In this document: positions 33,627-42,345 of the stretch, in pieces
Layout of the letters: each line of letters opens with the position of its first letter
Position numbering within the stretch: position 1 is the stretch's first letter
From: a virus
DNA length: 64,000 nucleotides
Strand: one strand, 5' to 3'
Virus record (IMG/VR): IMGVR_UViG_3300028835_001449
Location: 1 to 64,000 of that record
Translations under genes and position numbers: made by a program
Notes under the pieces: generated by a model
Told to the model about the DNA's origin: nothing
Databases searched by the model: none
Seen by the model: the letters and a program-made list of their open reading frames with translations, nothing else

Positions 33627-34210
33627 GTCTGTCTGCCCGGATGATAAACAGGCAAAATTCTCATGGTCAAGTTATGTTTTTCAATGATTGCCCTCATAGT
33701 GACAGGCCGATAAAATGCCCCCGACTGATTCCATTCCTTCCCTCCATAATCTACCTTACCCTCAGAATAAGTCGCAAGAAAAATCGTTTCTGGCTTCATA
33801 GCTTTGTACGCAGACTCCAAAGATTTGTCAATTTGCTGTTTCGGCATATGTGCAAACACAGATTGAGCCATGATGTAGTCGAAATTTCTTTTAAAGATAA
33901 ACATATCGCAGGCATCCGAAATTTCTAAGTAAGGTGTCTTCTCTCTAACGAGTTCTGTCAAACAGTTATGCTTTATTCCCTCAGTCACAAGGTCACGTTT
34001 TGGTTCTATCCCATAGTAGTTGCCACGATCAAGATACTGAATCGCAAAGCGTCCGAATCTCAAACTTCCACACCCGAAATCCAATAGACTGTGATAATGT
34101 CTCATTCCCAACGTGAAAAGATGAAAGAACTGCAACGCTCCCTGAGTGTCGTACCATTCTATCGGTCCAACGTATCTCCTCCAATCGATCACTACTTTCT
34201 CCTTGCTCAT
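33602..34210 (-). CDS. Class I SAM-dependent methyltransferase (202 aa)
   Basis: The glycine-rich SAM-binding motif LLDFGCGSLRFGR (about residue 42) is followed by YYGIEPKRD and a FDYIMAQSVFAHM catalytic segment. N-terminal extension of about 35 residues. Typical small tailoring methyltransferase of sugar clusters. Substrate not predictable. ATGA-coupled. Confidence 0.82.
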   Translation of the reverse strand: MSKEKVVIDWRRYVGPIEWYDTQGALQFFHLFTLGMRHYHSLLDFGCGSLRFGRFAIQYLDRGNYYGIEPKRDLVTEGIKHNCLTELVREKTPYLEISDACDMFIFKRNFDYIMAQSVFAHMPKQQIDKSLESAYKAMKPETIFLATYSEGKVDYGGKEWNQSGAFYRPVTMRAIIEKHNLTMRILPVYHPGRQTWILIRRK

Positions 34211-34740
34211 TTCTTCACCACCGCCCCTATTCCCATGTATGATGGCTTGAATGAGAATACCACCTTCATATATCTCCCCTCGTCTCTCATTATCTCACCG
34301 AATAGGATTCTGACCTCGTGATTCGCCTCGTGATGCATTACGTCGTGAAAGGCAACGATGTGTTCGGTCAGTGGTTCGTACATCTCATAGTCTCTCTTAA
34401 CTGATTGATAGTGATGATCCGCGTCTATGAAAAGAAGATTGATCAGCCTGCCTCCCAACTTCCTCTTCAATTTATTTAATGTTTCCTCGCTATGCGTATC
34501 GCCATGTATGTCTGGATTGTACTTGAGAGCATTGTCAATTCCAATGTGCTCTGCTCCCAAGAACTCCTCATAAAACTTTTTCTGACAATTATTTGCCACG
34601 CCCAACTCCACCACGATCGGATGTTCAACGCCTCTATTCTTAAAATAAGCTTCCGCAAACTCAAGAAAGCTCTGCCACTCCTCCGGCTGTTGCCAAAGTT
34701 TTGCTTTGCTCACTGAAATTTTAAGTCGTTCGATGTTCAT
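34207..34740 (-). CDS. Class I methyltransferase, CmcI-like (177 aa)
   Basis: VVELGVANNCQKKFYEEFLG, IGID, and LLFIDADHHYQSVKRDYEMY with the H-D-V motif match the CmcI/Methyltransf_24 group, in which the H-x-D and D-H motifs bind SAM and metal. The related N-terminal domain of the next gene suggests duplication. Start at 34740; the ribosome binding site is weak. Confidence 0.72.
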   Translation of the reverse strand: MNIERLKISVSKAKLWQQPEEWQSFLEFAEAYFKNRGVEHPIVVELGVANNCQKKFYEEFLGAEHIGIDNALKYNPDIHGDTHSEETLNKLKRKLGGRLINLLFIDADHHYQSVKRDYEMYEPLTEHIVAFHDVMHHEANHEVRILFGEIMRDEGRYMKVVFSFKPSYMGIGAVVKK

Positions 34741-34750
34741 TCTACCAATC

Positions 34751-36031
34751 TCAAAATAGCTGTGGATCACAAAGATGTTTCTCGCACTCCCTCCTTATCT
34801 CCTCCTCCGTAATAAAATGATGCTGAACAGTCAGCTTCCGCTCAAGATTGTAGCGACTCTGCCGCTCCCTCCGCCCCTTGATACGCCTTTTTATAGCCAT
34901 ATCCACATCAGCCATCGCCCAGTGAGCTCCCAAAAACTTCTCTGCGGAAACTACAACCCTTTCATTTGGCTTATACGAATGGCAACCCGGAGACCACTCT
35001 ATCCCGACTTCCGGCCGAACTATAATCGGCTTGGTGTACATCTTATTTATACCCGCCGTCACGTTCGGATCCCCGTGACGTCTCTGAAGCACCGCAGGTT
35101 TGGATGAATCCAAATCTTTATCAGTTTCATGCCTATACACCTGCCACATCTGAGCGTGCAGCAAATTGGCTTTCTCCCTCATGAGGACGGGCATTGCATG
35201 TCCCTTAGCAGGAAATATGAACTCGTCCGCGTCTACAGCAAATACCCAATCACCCTTCATTTTGCAAACGACTTCGTTCACCTTTCGAACCTTCAGATCA
35301 TCGTTCATCATGTCGGGAAACGTAAAATCCTCAATCTCAACGTTTGCATACTGCCCGCATACCGCTCTCGTATTATCGCTCGAATCTGTGTCCAATAACA
35401 AATGAACTCTATCAACCCATCCGTAATGGTTAAGAAAAAGTGGGGCCAAGAAAGCTTCGTTGTACCACATAGTCACCACCCCAAACTCCATCCGTTTCTC
35501 TACCCATGCCAATAGATAGTGACTGCCATCTGGTTGAAGAAGCAACTCATCTACAGCCTTTCGCACACCGGGATGCGCCATTCCCACCTTACCTACCGAC
35601 ACCGGTGAATGATAATCATGGAACACCATCAATCCTCCTCTCTTCAACTTGGGCCAAGAAAGAAGAATATCGCGTTTCACACTTTCATAGTCATGCGCCC
35701 CATCAATGAACACAAGATCGCAGTTAACTTTTAACCCCGGCAAGACATCCTCGGACTTTCCGACGTGATACACGATATTAGGCCAGCCTTTAATATTGCC
35801 TTCAAAAGCATTTAATGTGGTGAATTCCAGAGCTTGAATTTCGCTGCCTTTCGTGCCCTTAAACGTATCGACCGCATATACCTTTTTTGCCACCTCGGCC
35901 ATTGCTAGAGTCGACCTCCCATGATAGCTGCCTATTTCGAGGCAAACTTTATCCTTGCCCAATTCCTGTAATTTCAAACACTCAGGAGTATAGACATACC
36001 CATGCACACCTCGAAATGGTTTTCTACTCAT
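34751..36031 (-). CDS. Methyltransferase-glycosyltransferase fusion protein (426 aa)
   Basis: Residues 1-180 are a Methyltransf_24-like domain (VCLEIGSYHGRSTLAMAE, VFIDGAHDYESVKRDI, VFHDYH). Residues 185-420 are a GT-A glycosyltransferase related to Glyco_tranf_2-type enzymes (FGVVTMWYNEAFLAPLFLNH, LLDTDSSDNT, and the D-x-D ADEF of VFAVDADEFIFP). It could methylate and extend the same glycan. The first domain is homologous to the 177 aa neighbour. Confidence 0.75.
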   Translation of the reverse strand: MSRKPFRGVHGYVYTPECLKLQELGKDKVCLEIGSYHGRSTLAMAEVAKKVYAVDTFKGTKGSEIQALEFTTLNAFEGNIKGWPNIVYHVGKSEDVLPGLKVNCDLVFIDGAHDYESVKRDILLSWPKLKRGGLMVFHDYHSPVSVGKVGMAHPGVRKAVDELLLQPDGSHYLLAWVEKRMEFGVVTMWYNEAFLAPLFLNHYGWVDRVHLLLDTDSSDNTRAVCGQYANVEIEDFTFPDMMNDDLKVRKVNEVVCKMKGDWVFAVDADEFIFPAKGHAMPVLMREKANLLHAQMWQVYRHETDKDLDSSKPAVLQRRHGDPNVTAGINKMYTKPIIVRPEVGIEWSPGCHSYKPNERVVVSAEKFLGAHWAMADVDMAIKRRIKGRRERQSRYNLERKLTVQHHFITEEEIRRECEKHLCDPQLF

Positions 36032-36903
36032 TTGGGTTGTTTCCTCCTATAACCCTCCTTTCGATCCTCTCTAATGTCTCCTCGATAATTCCCCGGGTCC
36101 CACGTCGACTTTGTCGCCTCCATCTCTTCGATGGTCAACTTGCGCCCGAACAGAATAACGTCATTGTCAGACAATTTCGGCAACTTATGCGCCTTGAACA
36201 AAGCAAGGTTCCCGGGCGAGAACTTCTCCTTCTTCGTCTTGATGTACTCTCGCTCGAGCGGAATAGCCATGCCACAATGTTTACAATACCTATCAACTTG
36301 GTCTTGAAATTCAGGGGGCGTTTTCTTCCACCAACCTGGGTCGATCGGATATCCTCCTGCCCCGTCAAGAATTGAGTCAATAGCATAAGCCACTTCACAG
36401 AAGAAAGCGCCTTTTGGACCAATAGACGGACACCACGTTTTCTGCACCCAACACTCGTCTATCAGTTTTTTTCTGTACTCCTCATCACCCACGACATCCT
36501 GAATTGCAATGGTCAAAGGTTGATGCTTGCACGTTTTCTCCTGATGTGGAGTGTGCTCATTATATGCAACCATCCCAAAGGTCTCATTAATCAGGGTTCG
36601 ATACTTCTCATATCTGGGACCTCCCGAAGTCCACAGCCCATACTTCTCCTTCTTGTGCTTCTTTTGCAACAGATAACAAGCTTCCTCGAACTGTGGATGC
36701 ACAACTGGTTCACCTCCTATTATTCCTATTCTGCCTTCGAAGCCATCAAGTGATTGAACCGCTCTATCAAGAGTCTCCAAGTCCATAAAGAATCTCTGGT
36801 CTTCTCGGATGTGTCGGTTGAACCGGGAGCAGTACAGACAATCCCGCCAGCAGACATTGGTGAACTCGATCTGGCAAAACCACGCTTGTGAAATAGGCTT
36901 CAT
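36028..36903 (-). CDS. Radical SAM protein (291 aa)
   Basis: The C-x3-C-x2-C motif CWRDCLYC (about residue 18) is followed by IGIIGGEPVVHP (GGEP) and a C-terminal Cys set (CWVQKTWC, FFCEV, YCKHC). Divergent from the 361 aa protein: the two are not recent duplicates. A sugar-tailoring or peptide-modifying role is inferred. ATGA-coupled to neighbours. Confidence 0.82.
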   Translation of the reverse strand: MKPISQAWFCQIEFTNVCWRDCLYCSRFNRHIREDQRFFMDLETLDRAVQSLDGFEGRIGIIGGEPVVHPQFEEACYLLQKKHKKEKYGLWTSGGPRYEKYRTLINETFGMVAYNEHTPHQEKTCKHQPLTIAIQDVVGDEEYRKKLIDECWVQKTWCPSIGPKGAFFCEVAYAIDSILDGAGGYPIDPGWWKKTPPEFQDQVDRYCKHCGMAIPLEREYIKTKKEKFSPGNLALFKAHKLPKLSDNDVILFGRKLTIEEMEATKSTWDPGNYRGDIREDRKEGYRRKQPK

Positions 36904-37562
36904 TTTTTCTCTCCCAGAAGCTCGAAGCTCTCACCCCAATACAGACCCTTCCCTCGTCTGCGGCGATACATCGGCCTATCGTGCTTCTTTGCTAACCGTG
37001 ACAATTCCGTCGTGCGCCCTTTCTGGGCGAATACATGCTCCACTACGGCGCCTGTGGCAAAATGAAACCGGTCGATCTTTTTGGCAAACTTCCCCAACTC
37101 AGAATCACCGCCAAAGTGAAGATACTCAGGACAAAAGACTTGTCTATCCGGGAATCTGTTAATGAACTTTCTTCCCATCAACCCAAACGCTGTCGGAGGA
37201 CCCCCGCTGTTTAACCCTATCACCCCATCACCATCCGGGAAATGCTTCTTCAGAGCAATCACTGCCTCAGAGATACAACTGGGAGCAAACGTAAGGTCGT
37301 CCGATCCATAGAGGACTGCATCCACGTCACCCATCTCCAAAAGTGCCCGGTTCATAGAGAAAACATAGTCCATCCTTTTCTCATTAAAAAGCATAGTCAC
37401 AGGCTCCGCAAGGAGCTTGTTAAAAAGTCTCCTATTTCCATCGACCACCACGAAGATAGAAACGTCCTTGTAATCACACTCCACGATAGACTTGATGCAC
37501 CTCCTCAATGACTCCAGTCTATCGTAGGTTGAGATTAACACCTCTACGTGCATCTTATCCAT
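36900..37562 (-). CDS. Family 2-like glycosyltransferase (220 aa)
   Basis: GT-A fold: MHVEVLISTYDRLESLRRCI, FVVVDGN, and the D-D pair in VLYGSDDLTF that binds nucleotide sugar/metal. The C-terminus is basic (RPMYRRRRGKGLYWGESF). Small for a GT2, consistent with a compact single-domain enzyme. Start kept at 37562 because AGGA sits at a usable distance. Overlaps its neighbour by 8 bp. Confidence 0.75.
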   Translation of the reverse strand: MDKMHVEVLISTYDRLESLRRCIKSIVECDYKDVSIFVVVDGNRRLFNKLLAEPVTMLFNEKRMDYVFSMNRALLEMGDVDAVLYGSDDLTFAPSCISEAVIALKKHFPDGDGVIGLNSGGPPTAFGLMGRKFINRFPDRQVFCPEYLHFGGDSELGKFAKKIDRFHFATGAVVEHVFAQKGRTTELSRLAKKHDRPMYRRRRGKGLYWGESFELLGEKK

Positions 37563-37956
37563 CCCTTATCCTGCTTTTAATATCGGACGAGCTGTGCTTC
37601 GGATAATACGGGAACACTATCACTCGGATTCCCATGTCTCTTATAAACTTCACATATTTGTCGTCAACGTGTTCGTGATCCCCACTCTCTACCAAGATGT
37701 CTGGCTGAATATGTGCTATGTTTTTCATCGGATCATACTCATCCTGTGCCACTACAACATCGACCATTTCCAGGGACCGAACCAAATCAAACCTCTCGTC
37801 GAAACTTATCGCGGGCTTTTTCTTTTTCTCCATCACTGCACCATCAGTCAGGACACCGACAACCAGCTTATCGCCCAACGCCTTCGCATTCTTCAAATGC
37901 TCAATATGACCTTTGTGCAGAATGTCACCGCAAACGTAGGCATAAACTACAATCAT
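37555..37956 (-). CDS. Cytidylyltransferase-like nucleotidyltransferase (133 aa)
   Basis: The N-terminal signature GDILHKGHIEHLKNAKALGD contains the HxGH active site, and the C-terminus has the SSSDIKSRI motif (I-S-S-T-x-I-K-x-R-I type). Family members such as glycerol-3-phosphate cytidylyltransferase or the AMP-forming half of HldE activate alcohols or sugar phosphates with CTP or ATP. With GT9 (heptosyl-type) enzymes nearby, ADP-heptose or CDP-glycerol formation are both possible. Confidence 0.85.
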   Translation of the reverse strand: MIVVYAYVCGDILHKGHIEHLKNAKALGDKLVVGVLTDGAVMEKKKKPAISFDERFDLVRSLEMVDVVVAQDEYDPMKNIAHIQPDILVESGDHEHVDDKYVKFIRDMGIRVIVFPYYPKHSSSDIKSRIRDG

Positions 37957-38351
37957 CGCTTCCCCCGCTTCATCCTATCCCAAACAAACTCATTGAAGAC
38001 GTAACATACGTGCTTGATCCCGATATAGGTCAGAGTGATAGCGGTCATCTGCTTCCAGCTTCCAGTGACAAGATAAGAAATCGTCCCAAGAATCACGTTC
38101 CCGCAAAGCGTCTCGTAAGTGAGCATCTTGAGAATCGATCGGGTCGTTAGATTCTGGATCCTTTTAACTTTCAGCCACAGCCTTTCGTGAAAATAGAAGA
38201 CGACAAGGAACACCCCGTGGTGAATGACTGTTATAAGTCCAGTTTGGATCCACTTCCTCGTGTAGGCGTAAGTCACAATCGCCAAAATCACGACACCCAT
38301 GATACGCCAAATCACACTCTTCGATGCTGATCTAGCTCGAGTCTCCATCAT
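37953..38351 (-). CDS. DUF2061-type membrane protein (132 aa)
   Basis: Contains the DUF2061 signature: KSVIWRIMGVVILAIVTYAY, then FYFHERLW, in two related halves (second half: RSILKMLTYETLCGNVILG ... VCYVFNEFVWDR). Four hydrophobic segments. DUF2061 proteins of bacteria often lie next to sulfate-assimilation or nucleotidyltransferase genes, so association with the sulfotransferases is notable. Start at 38351 (MMETRAR) or 38348. Confidence 0.78.
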   Translation of the reverse strand: MMETRARSASKSVIWRIMGVVILAIVTYAYTRKWIQTGLITVIHHGVFLVVFYFHERLWLKVKRIQNLTTRSILKMLTYETLCGNVILGTISYLVTGSWKQMTAITLTYIGIKHVCYVFNEFVWDRMKRGKR

Positions 38352-39082
38352 CTCCTTTGCGCCTCCCTCCAATCGAATCGTTTATAAATGCTCACATCGT
38401 TGCCCACGTTGTGAAACCAGCACCGAAAGACTCTTACATCGATAGTCTTGAACCCCAAACGTTTTGCGACCATCAATCGGTGAGTACCCTGATGCATGTG
38501 CCTGCAGTTTTTACACCACCAGATGGGCCACCACTTCCAAATCTTGAACTCACGTATCAACCGCTCAACTGTCGGCTCTGTCATACGTCCCTTCTTCTCC
38601 ACTTTGGGAAAGAATCGATTTACGAAGAGCGGAAAGTCGAGAGGGAGCTCAACGATCGTGTGTTCGTCATAATCGTGAGGTTGACGCTTTCCGTCCCACA
38701 CAACTCTTGGCATTCGTCTCGCCACAATTATTTCCTTCGAACCCCCACCACGAGAAGTGCTCTCAATAGTGTACGTCAGATCGTTAAGTGCACGTTCGGC
38801 TTTCAATGGTGTCTGAGTGGTTAAACCCCCGATCACAGACGGCTTCGGTCCGTAGGTGAAAAAGTAGTGTCGATACGTCCAGTCAAAATTCAGTTTTATT
38901 ATTAACTTATCCCTGCTCAAAAATGCGAGCTTTCGCACCAGATCACTGGCTGCCTTCGGGTGGATACGTGGAAGGCGATCCAAACATTGCACAGTATCGT
39001 ACGTTTTCTCATCCTCTTTCTTCGGATCGAGCCTCATCAACGGATCGACCCGTCTTGCGTCAAAAACCTTCTCAGATGTCAT
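38348..39082 (-). CDS. ParB/Srx-like protein with methyltransferase-like remnant (244 aa)
   Basis: The C-terminal third has the ParB/sulfiredoxin-superfamily pattern H-Q-G-T-H-R-L-M-V-A-K-R-L-G followed by DVRVF; in this superfamily the G-x-H-R/x-R segment binds ATP or metal, as in sulfiredoxin, ParB CTPase and the serine kinase SerK. The first 65 residues (DARRVDPLMRLD ... ASDLVRKLAFLSRDKLIIKLN) look like the second half of a class I methyltransferase without its SAM motif. C-x2-C-x2-H in the middle (WWCKNCRHMH). Role uncertain. Confidence 0.55.
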   Translation of the reverse strand: MTSEKVFDARRVDPLMRLDPKKEDEKTYDTVQCLDRLPRIHPKAASDLVRKLAFLSRDKLIIKLNFDWTYRHYFFTYGPKPSVIGGLTTQTPLKAERALNDLTYTIESTSRGGGSKEIIVARRMPRVVWDGKRQPHDYDEHTIVELPLDFPLFVNRFFPKVEKKGRMTEPTVERLIREFKIWKWWPIWWCKNCRHMHQGTHRLMVAKRLGFKTIDVRVFRCWFHNVGNDVSIYKRFDWREAQRR

Positions 39083-40295
39083 CGTACTGTTCCTTCAACC
39101 TTGTAAGATAGCCGCGTTCCAAGTCTTCATCGTGGATTTGAGTGCCAGGTGTTTCGTCTCTACTTTGAGAAAAGTCATACAGCTCGGTTGATACTCTCCC
39201 TCGAACATCTCTATTGTACAGAAACTTGTAATCCCTATGCCTGAGCCCTCGAATGAAGACGTTGAGGGAGGGTAGCTTCTTCCAATACTCCTCTTTTTTA
39301 TCGAGAACCCGCCACTGACGAGTGAACTCAAAGAAGGCCGTTCTGTCTTTATCTCTTGAGAATAGGTTGATACCATCTCCGTCTCGTTGCTCATTCAAAA
39401 TCGTCGGTGCAATGTCAACTACGGGCGAAACTAAATCGTCGATTTCCTCTAACCCGGAGGGCCGGCCAGGCCAATAAACAAAGAAAGGTATGGACATAAT
39501 CTCCTCGTAACAGTTTATCGCGTGCCCGCACCAGTTATGTTCCCAAAGAGCTTCACCATGATCACTCAAAAAGAAGATCGCCGTATCCTCATGCAGTTTC
39601 TCATCCACAAACCATTTGAGAAAGTGTTTTAGCTTCTTATCATACTGCTTTAACTGCGCTCTGCAAAGTTTGAAAAGTTTTTCTTGAGGATACTGATCCC
39701 GGTGAAGATGGACGTACTTCAAAAAAGACATCCTTCCGCCTCCCGGAATCCGCTGACGCCACTCCCTTGAAATTCTTCCATCACGGGGCCACACACCGTA
39801 AGGCTCGTGACCGCTGTCAAAATCCCAAGTGAAATAGCAGAACGGTTTTTCCAGCGGTTCAGTCCGCAACACGTCTAACTGAAAAAAGTTAGACTCATCC
39901 CAGAAAATCGATTTGTCAAAGAGATGATATGCAGACTTTGCAAGATACCTCCAGACATACTCCCCGCCGAAAAACTTATTCACGTATCCCTTCTTTTTAA
40001 GCTTCGTTATCAAAAAATCATCATCCGAGCACTTGACCGCCCGCAAAGACTCGTGTTCTTTCAGCAAACGATGGAGATGTTTAACATAAGTGATGTCGTA
40101 CAGCCCGTTATGATAGGGCAGCAACCCCGTATAGAGAGACATCTGAACGGGAAGCGTCCACGTAGCAACCGAGTAAGCGTTCATAAATTTCATTCCACCG
40201 TACTTAGACAAAAACCGATGAAAGCAGGGCATCAAAGTCGGATCGTTAGCGAGGTCAGCCCTGAGAGCATCGGTCGTCACTATGATATAGTTCAT
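39072..40295 (-). CDS. Sulfatase-superfamily protein, Thr nucleophile (407 aa)
   Basis: Alkaline-phosphatase-like fold: N-terminal VTTDALRADL metal motif, FMNAYSVATWTLPVQMSLYTGLLP, and C-terminal LSDHGEALWEHNWCGH. The position of the sulfatase nucleophile (Cys/Ser-x-Pro-x-Arg, converted to formylglycine) is occupied by Thr in TWTLP, so it cannot form formylglycine. Thr is the nucleophile in phosphoethanolamine and phosphoglycerol transferases of this superfamily. No membrane spans, so it probably acts in the cytoplasm. Start at 40295 in an ATGA overlap. Confidence 0.78.
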   Translation of the reverse strand: MNYIIVTTDALRADLANDPTLMPCFHRFLSKYGGMKFMNAYSVATWTLPVQMSLYTGLLPYHNGLYDITYVKHLHRLLKEHESLRAVKCSDDDFLITKLKKKGYVNKFFGGEYVWRYLAKSAYHLFDKSIFWDESNFFQLDVLRTEPLEKPFCYFTWDFDSGHEPYGVWPRDGRISREWRQRIPGGGRMSFLKYVHLHRDQYPQEKLFKLCRAQLKQYDKKLKHFLKWFVDEKLHEDTAIFFLSDHGEALWEHNWCGHAINCYEEIMSIPFFVYWPGRPSGLEEIDDLVSPVVDIAPTILNEQRDGDGINLFSRDKDRTAFFEFTRQWRVLDKKEEYWKKLPSLNVFIRGLRHRDYKFLYNRDVRGRVSTELYDFSQSRDETPGTQIHDEDLERGYLTRLKEQYDDI

Positions 40296-41137
40296 TTTTT
40301 CTTCCAAGCTTCTATCCACGGGGCTAGGTCTTCCATCGTTGGATGTGGAGGCAAAGATACGCTCAGTCTCTCCAACTCCTGACTCACCTCCCCTTCCCCT
40401 TTTAACCAGAGCGGGTGTTTATCCTTCTTGAATCTCTCCCACTCATAAGGTTTGTACCCACGCCCCGCCGCTTGGCTCCCTCCTCTTTCGACCATACACT
40501 TCGCCTTGAAAAGCCTCCGCTCGTACGGCGCAAAATCGTGGAAGTGATAAAAGAACACGTCACTAAGAACAGTCCGCTCGGGGCTGGGTGACGTCTTCCA
40601 GTTTGACTTCCCCGGAATGCCAACTGAGGACTTTCTTATCACTGCAATTCCGGGGACAAGTCTGAACGCACGACAATTGAGAGGCCCGCCTGAAACGCGC
40701 GTCCCCTTTAAACACCTATAAAAAGTAACTCCGTGATAACTAAAAGACATAATGCGATGATCGGCATTGTTGTTCCTGATGTGTTCGAGCAACCGTCGCA
40801 GATATTTGGAGTCAAAAATCTCATCTGAGTCATGCAAAATGCACCAGTTATCAAAACTCTTCTCCATCTTGTCAATACAAGCTTGCCTGTGGTCCCTTTC
40901 ACCGTATGCTATGTACATACTTCCGTCAGGTCTTCCGATAGGCCGTGGGTAGGCTCCCTTGAACAACTTCACCTTCTCCCCCACAGCCGTAGCGATCTCA
41001 GCAGTTCTGTCAGTGGACGGACCGTGAGCAGAGCCGTCAACCACTATGATCTCGTCTACAAGGTCATAGACGCTTTTCAGACAGGCTCCAATCAAACATT
41101 CCTCGTTGTACGTAGTCGTCTCGACATAGATTTTCAT
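40292..41137 (-). CDS. Family 2 glycosyltransferase (281 aa)
   Basis: GT2 motifs are complete: TTTYNEECLIGACLKSVYD, IIVVDGSAHG, and the catalytic D-x-D-type HDSDEIF (about residue 105). The C-terminal basic region (FKAKCMVERGGSQAAGRGYK) may bind the acceptor. It lies between the two sulfatase-like genes and overlaps both. Adds a sugar to the island's glycan; donor not predictable. Confidence 0.85.
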   Translation of the reverse strand: MKIYVETTTYNEECLIGACLKSVYDLVDEIIVVDGSAHGPSTDRTAEIATAVGEKVKLFKGAYPRPIGRPDGSMYIAYGERDHRQACIDKMEKSFDNWCILHDSDEIFDSKYLRRLLEHIRNNNADHRIMSFSYHGVTFYRCLKGTRVSGGPLNCRAFRLVPGIAVIRKSSVGIPGKSNWKTSPSPERTVLSDVFFYHFHDFAPYERRLFKAKCMVERGGSQAAGRGYKPYEWERFKKDKHPLWLKGEGEVSQELERLSVSLPPHPTMEDLAPWIEAWKKK

Positions 41138-42345
41138 TAGAACTCTCCAAATGTTTCCTTTAGCATGGCTAGATACTTTGTTTCGTAAACCTTATTATGA
41201 AGACGGGATCTATCATCCTCCACATGGGTGTTAGACAGATCGTAAAGCTCCGTCGTTGCCTCGTCTTTGATTGTCTTCTTAAAAATGAACTTGAAATTCT
41301 GATGCCTGACTCCCCGCACGCATCTCGTCCTCGGATACCGGGGATCGGCAAGGGCTTTCGCCTTGTTACCAGCTGGATCCTTCACCCTGGTAAATTCAAA
41401 AAACACAGCTCTGTCCTTCTGCCGGTTAAAAAGATTAACACCATCGCCAAACCTGTCCTGCCCCAATATCGTTGGAGCAATGTCCACGATGGATACAATA
41501 TCAGTAACAGTGTGAAGGCCCTTCACTTCAGGAGTGCAAACTACCAGAGGCACCCGCACAATCTCCTCGTAGACATTCTGTACGTGTCCGACCCAATTAT
41601 GATCCCACAAACAGGTCCCATGATCGCTCGTAAGGATAACTGTCGTGTTCTCATGAAGCTTTACTGCTACCAACCAGTTAAGGAACGTCCCCAGTTTCTC
41701 GTCATACTGCTTCACCTGCTCACAGCAACATTCATAAAGTCTCTCCTTACTCCATTCTGCTCGGTTCCTCCACAAATGAAGGTAAGTGATGGGCTGATGG
41801 GTTTCCTTCCACCTCATCCATGAGCTGAGCGTTGTACGGGGATACCTGCCAAAAGGATCGTGCCCTCCATCATGATCGTAAATATGATAGAAAAAGGGTG
41901 ACGGGTGAGGCTCTTTCAAAAACTTTGACGGCTGAAAATATCGGAAGTCCCAACGAACATACCTGGCAAAATGATGGTTTGCAGTATTAGCTAACGATTT
42001 GGATACTTGGTCAACTGAGAAAAGCACGGTGCGATAGCCAGACATTTTAAGTCTCCAAGGAAGAAAATCAGCATCCTGACACTTGCTTGCCCTCCAGTAC
42101 CTCGGGTCCTTTTTCATCGCCTGCTCGGGTGTTGAATAAGTAATGTCATCAACACCATTATTTGATGGCAATCTCCCTGTGTAAAGAGACATTAAAGCAG
42201 CAAGCGTCCACGTCGTCGTAGTATAGGCATTCGTGAACTCCATTCCCCCAAACTGATTAAGAAATTTATAGACATTGGGCATTAATAATGGGTCGAGAGC
42301 AAAGTCTGCCCTCATCCCATCCGTCATGATAACTATGTAATTCAT
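41137..42345 (-). CDS. Second sulfatase-superfamily protein, Thr nucleophile (402 aa)
   Basis: Paralogue of the 407 aa protein (MTDGMRADF, FTNAYTTTTWTLAALMSLYTG, TSDHGTCLWDHNWVGH; both C-termini have F-E-F-T-R, V-R-G-x-R-H-x-x-F/Y-K-F and a T-E-L-Y-D block). It also has Thr instead of Cys/Ser-x-Pro-x-Arg, and lacks even the Pro. Paralogy and position suggest two different acceptors or sequential steps. ATGA-coupled to the sulfotransferase. It is one of the larger island genes. Confidence 0.78.
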   Translation of the reverse strand: MNYIVIMTDGMRADFALDPLLMPNVYKFLNQFGGMEFTNAYTTTTWTLAALMSLYTGRLPSNNGVDDITYSTPEQAMKKDPRYWRASKCQDADFLPWRLKMSGYRTVLFSVDQVSKSLANTANHHFARYVRWDFRYFQPSKFLKEPHPSPFFYHIYDHDGGHDPFGRYPRTTLSSWMRWKETHQPITYLHLWRNRAEWSKERLYECCCEQVKQYDEKLGTFLNWLVAVKLHENTTVILTSDHGTCLWDHNWVGHVQNVYEEIVRVPLVVCTPEVKGLHTVTDIVSIVDIAPTILGQDRFGDGVNLFNRQKDRAVFFEFTRVKDPAGNKAKALADPRYPRTRCVRGVRHQNFKFIFKKTIKDEATTELYDLSNTHVEDDRSRLHNKVYETKYLAMLKETFGEF

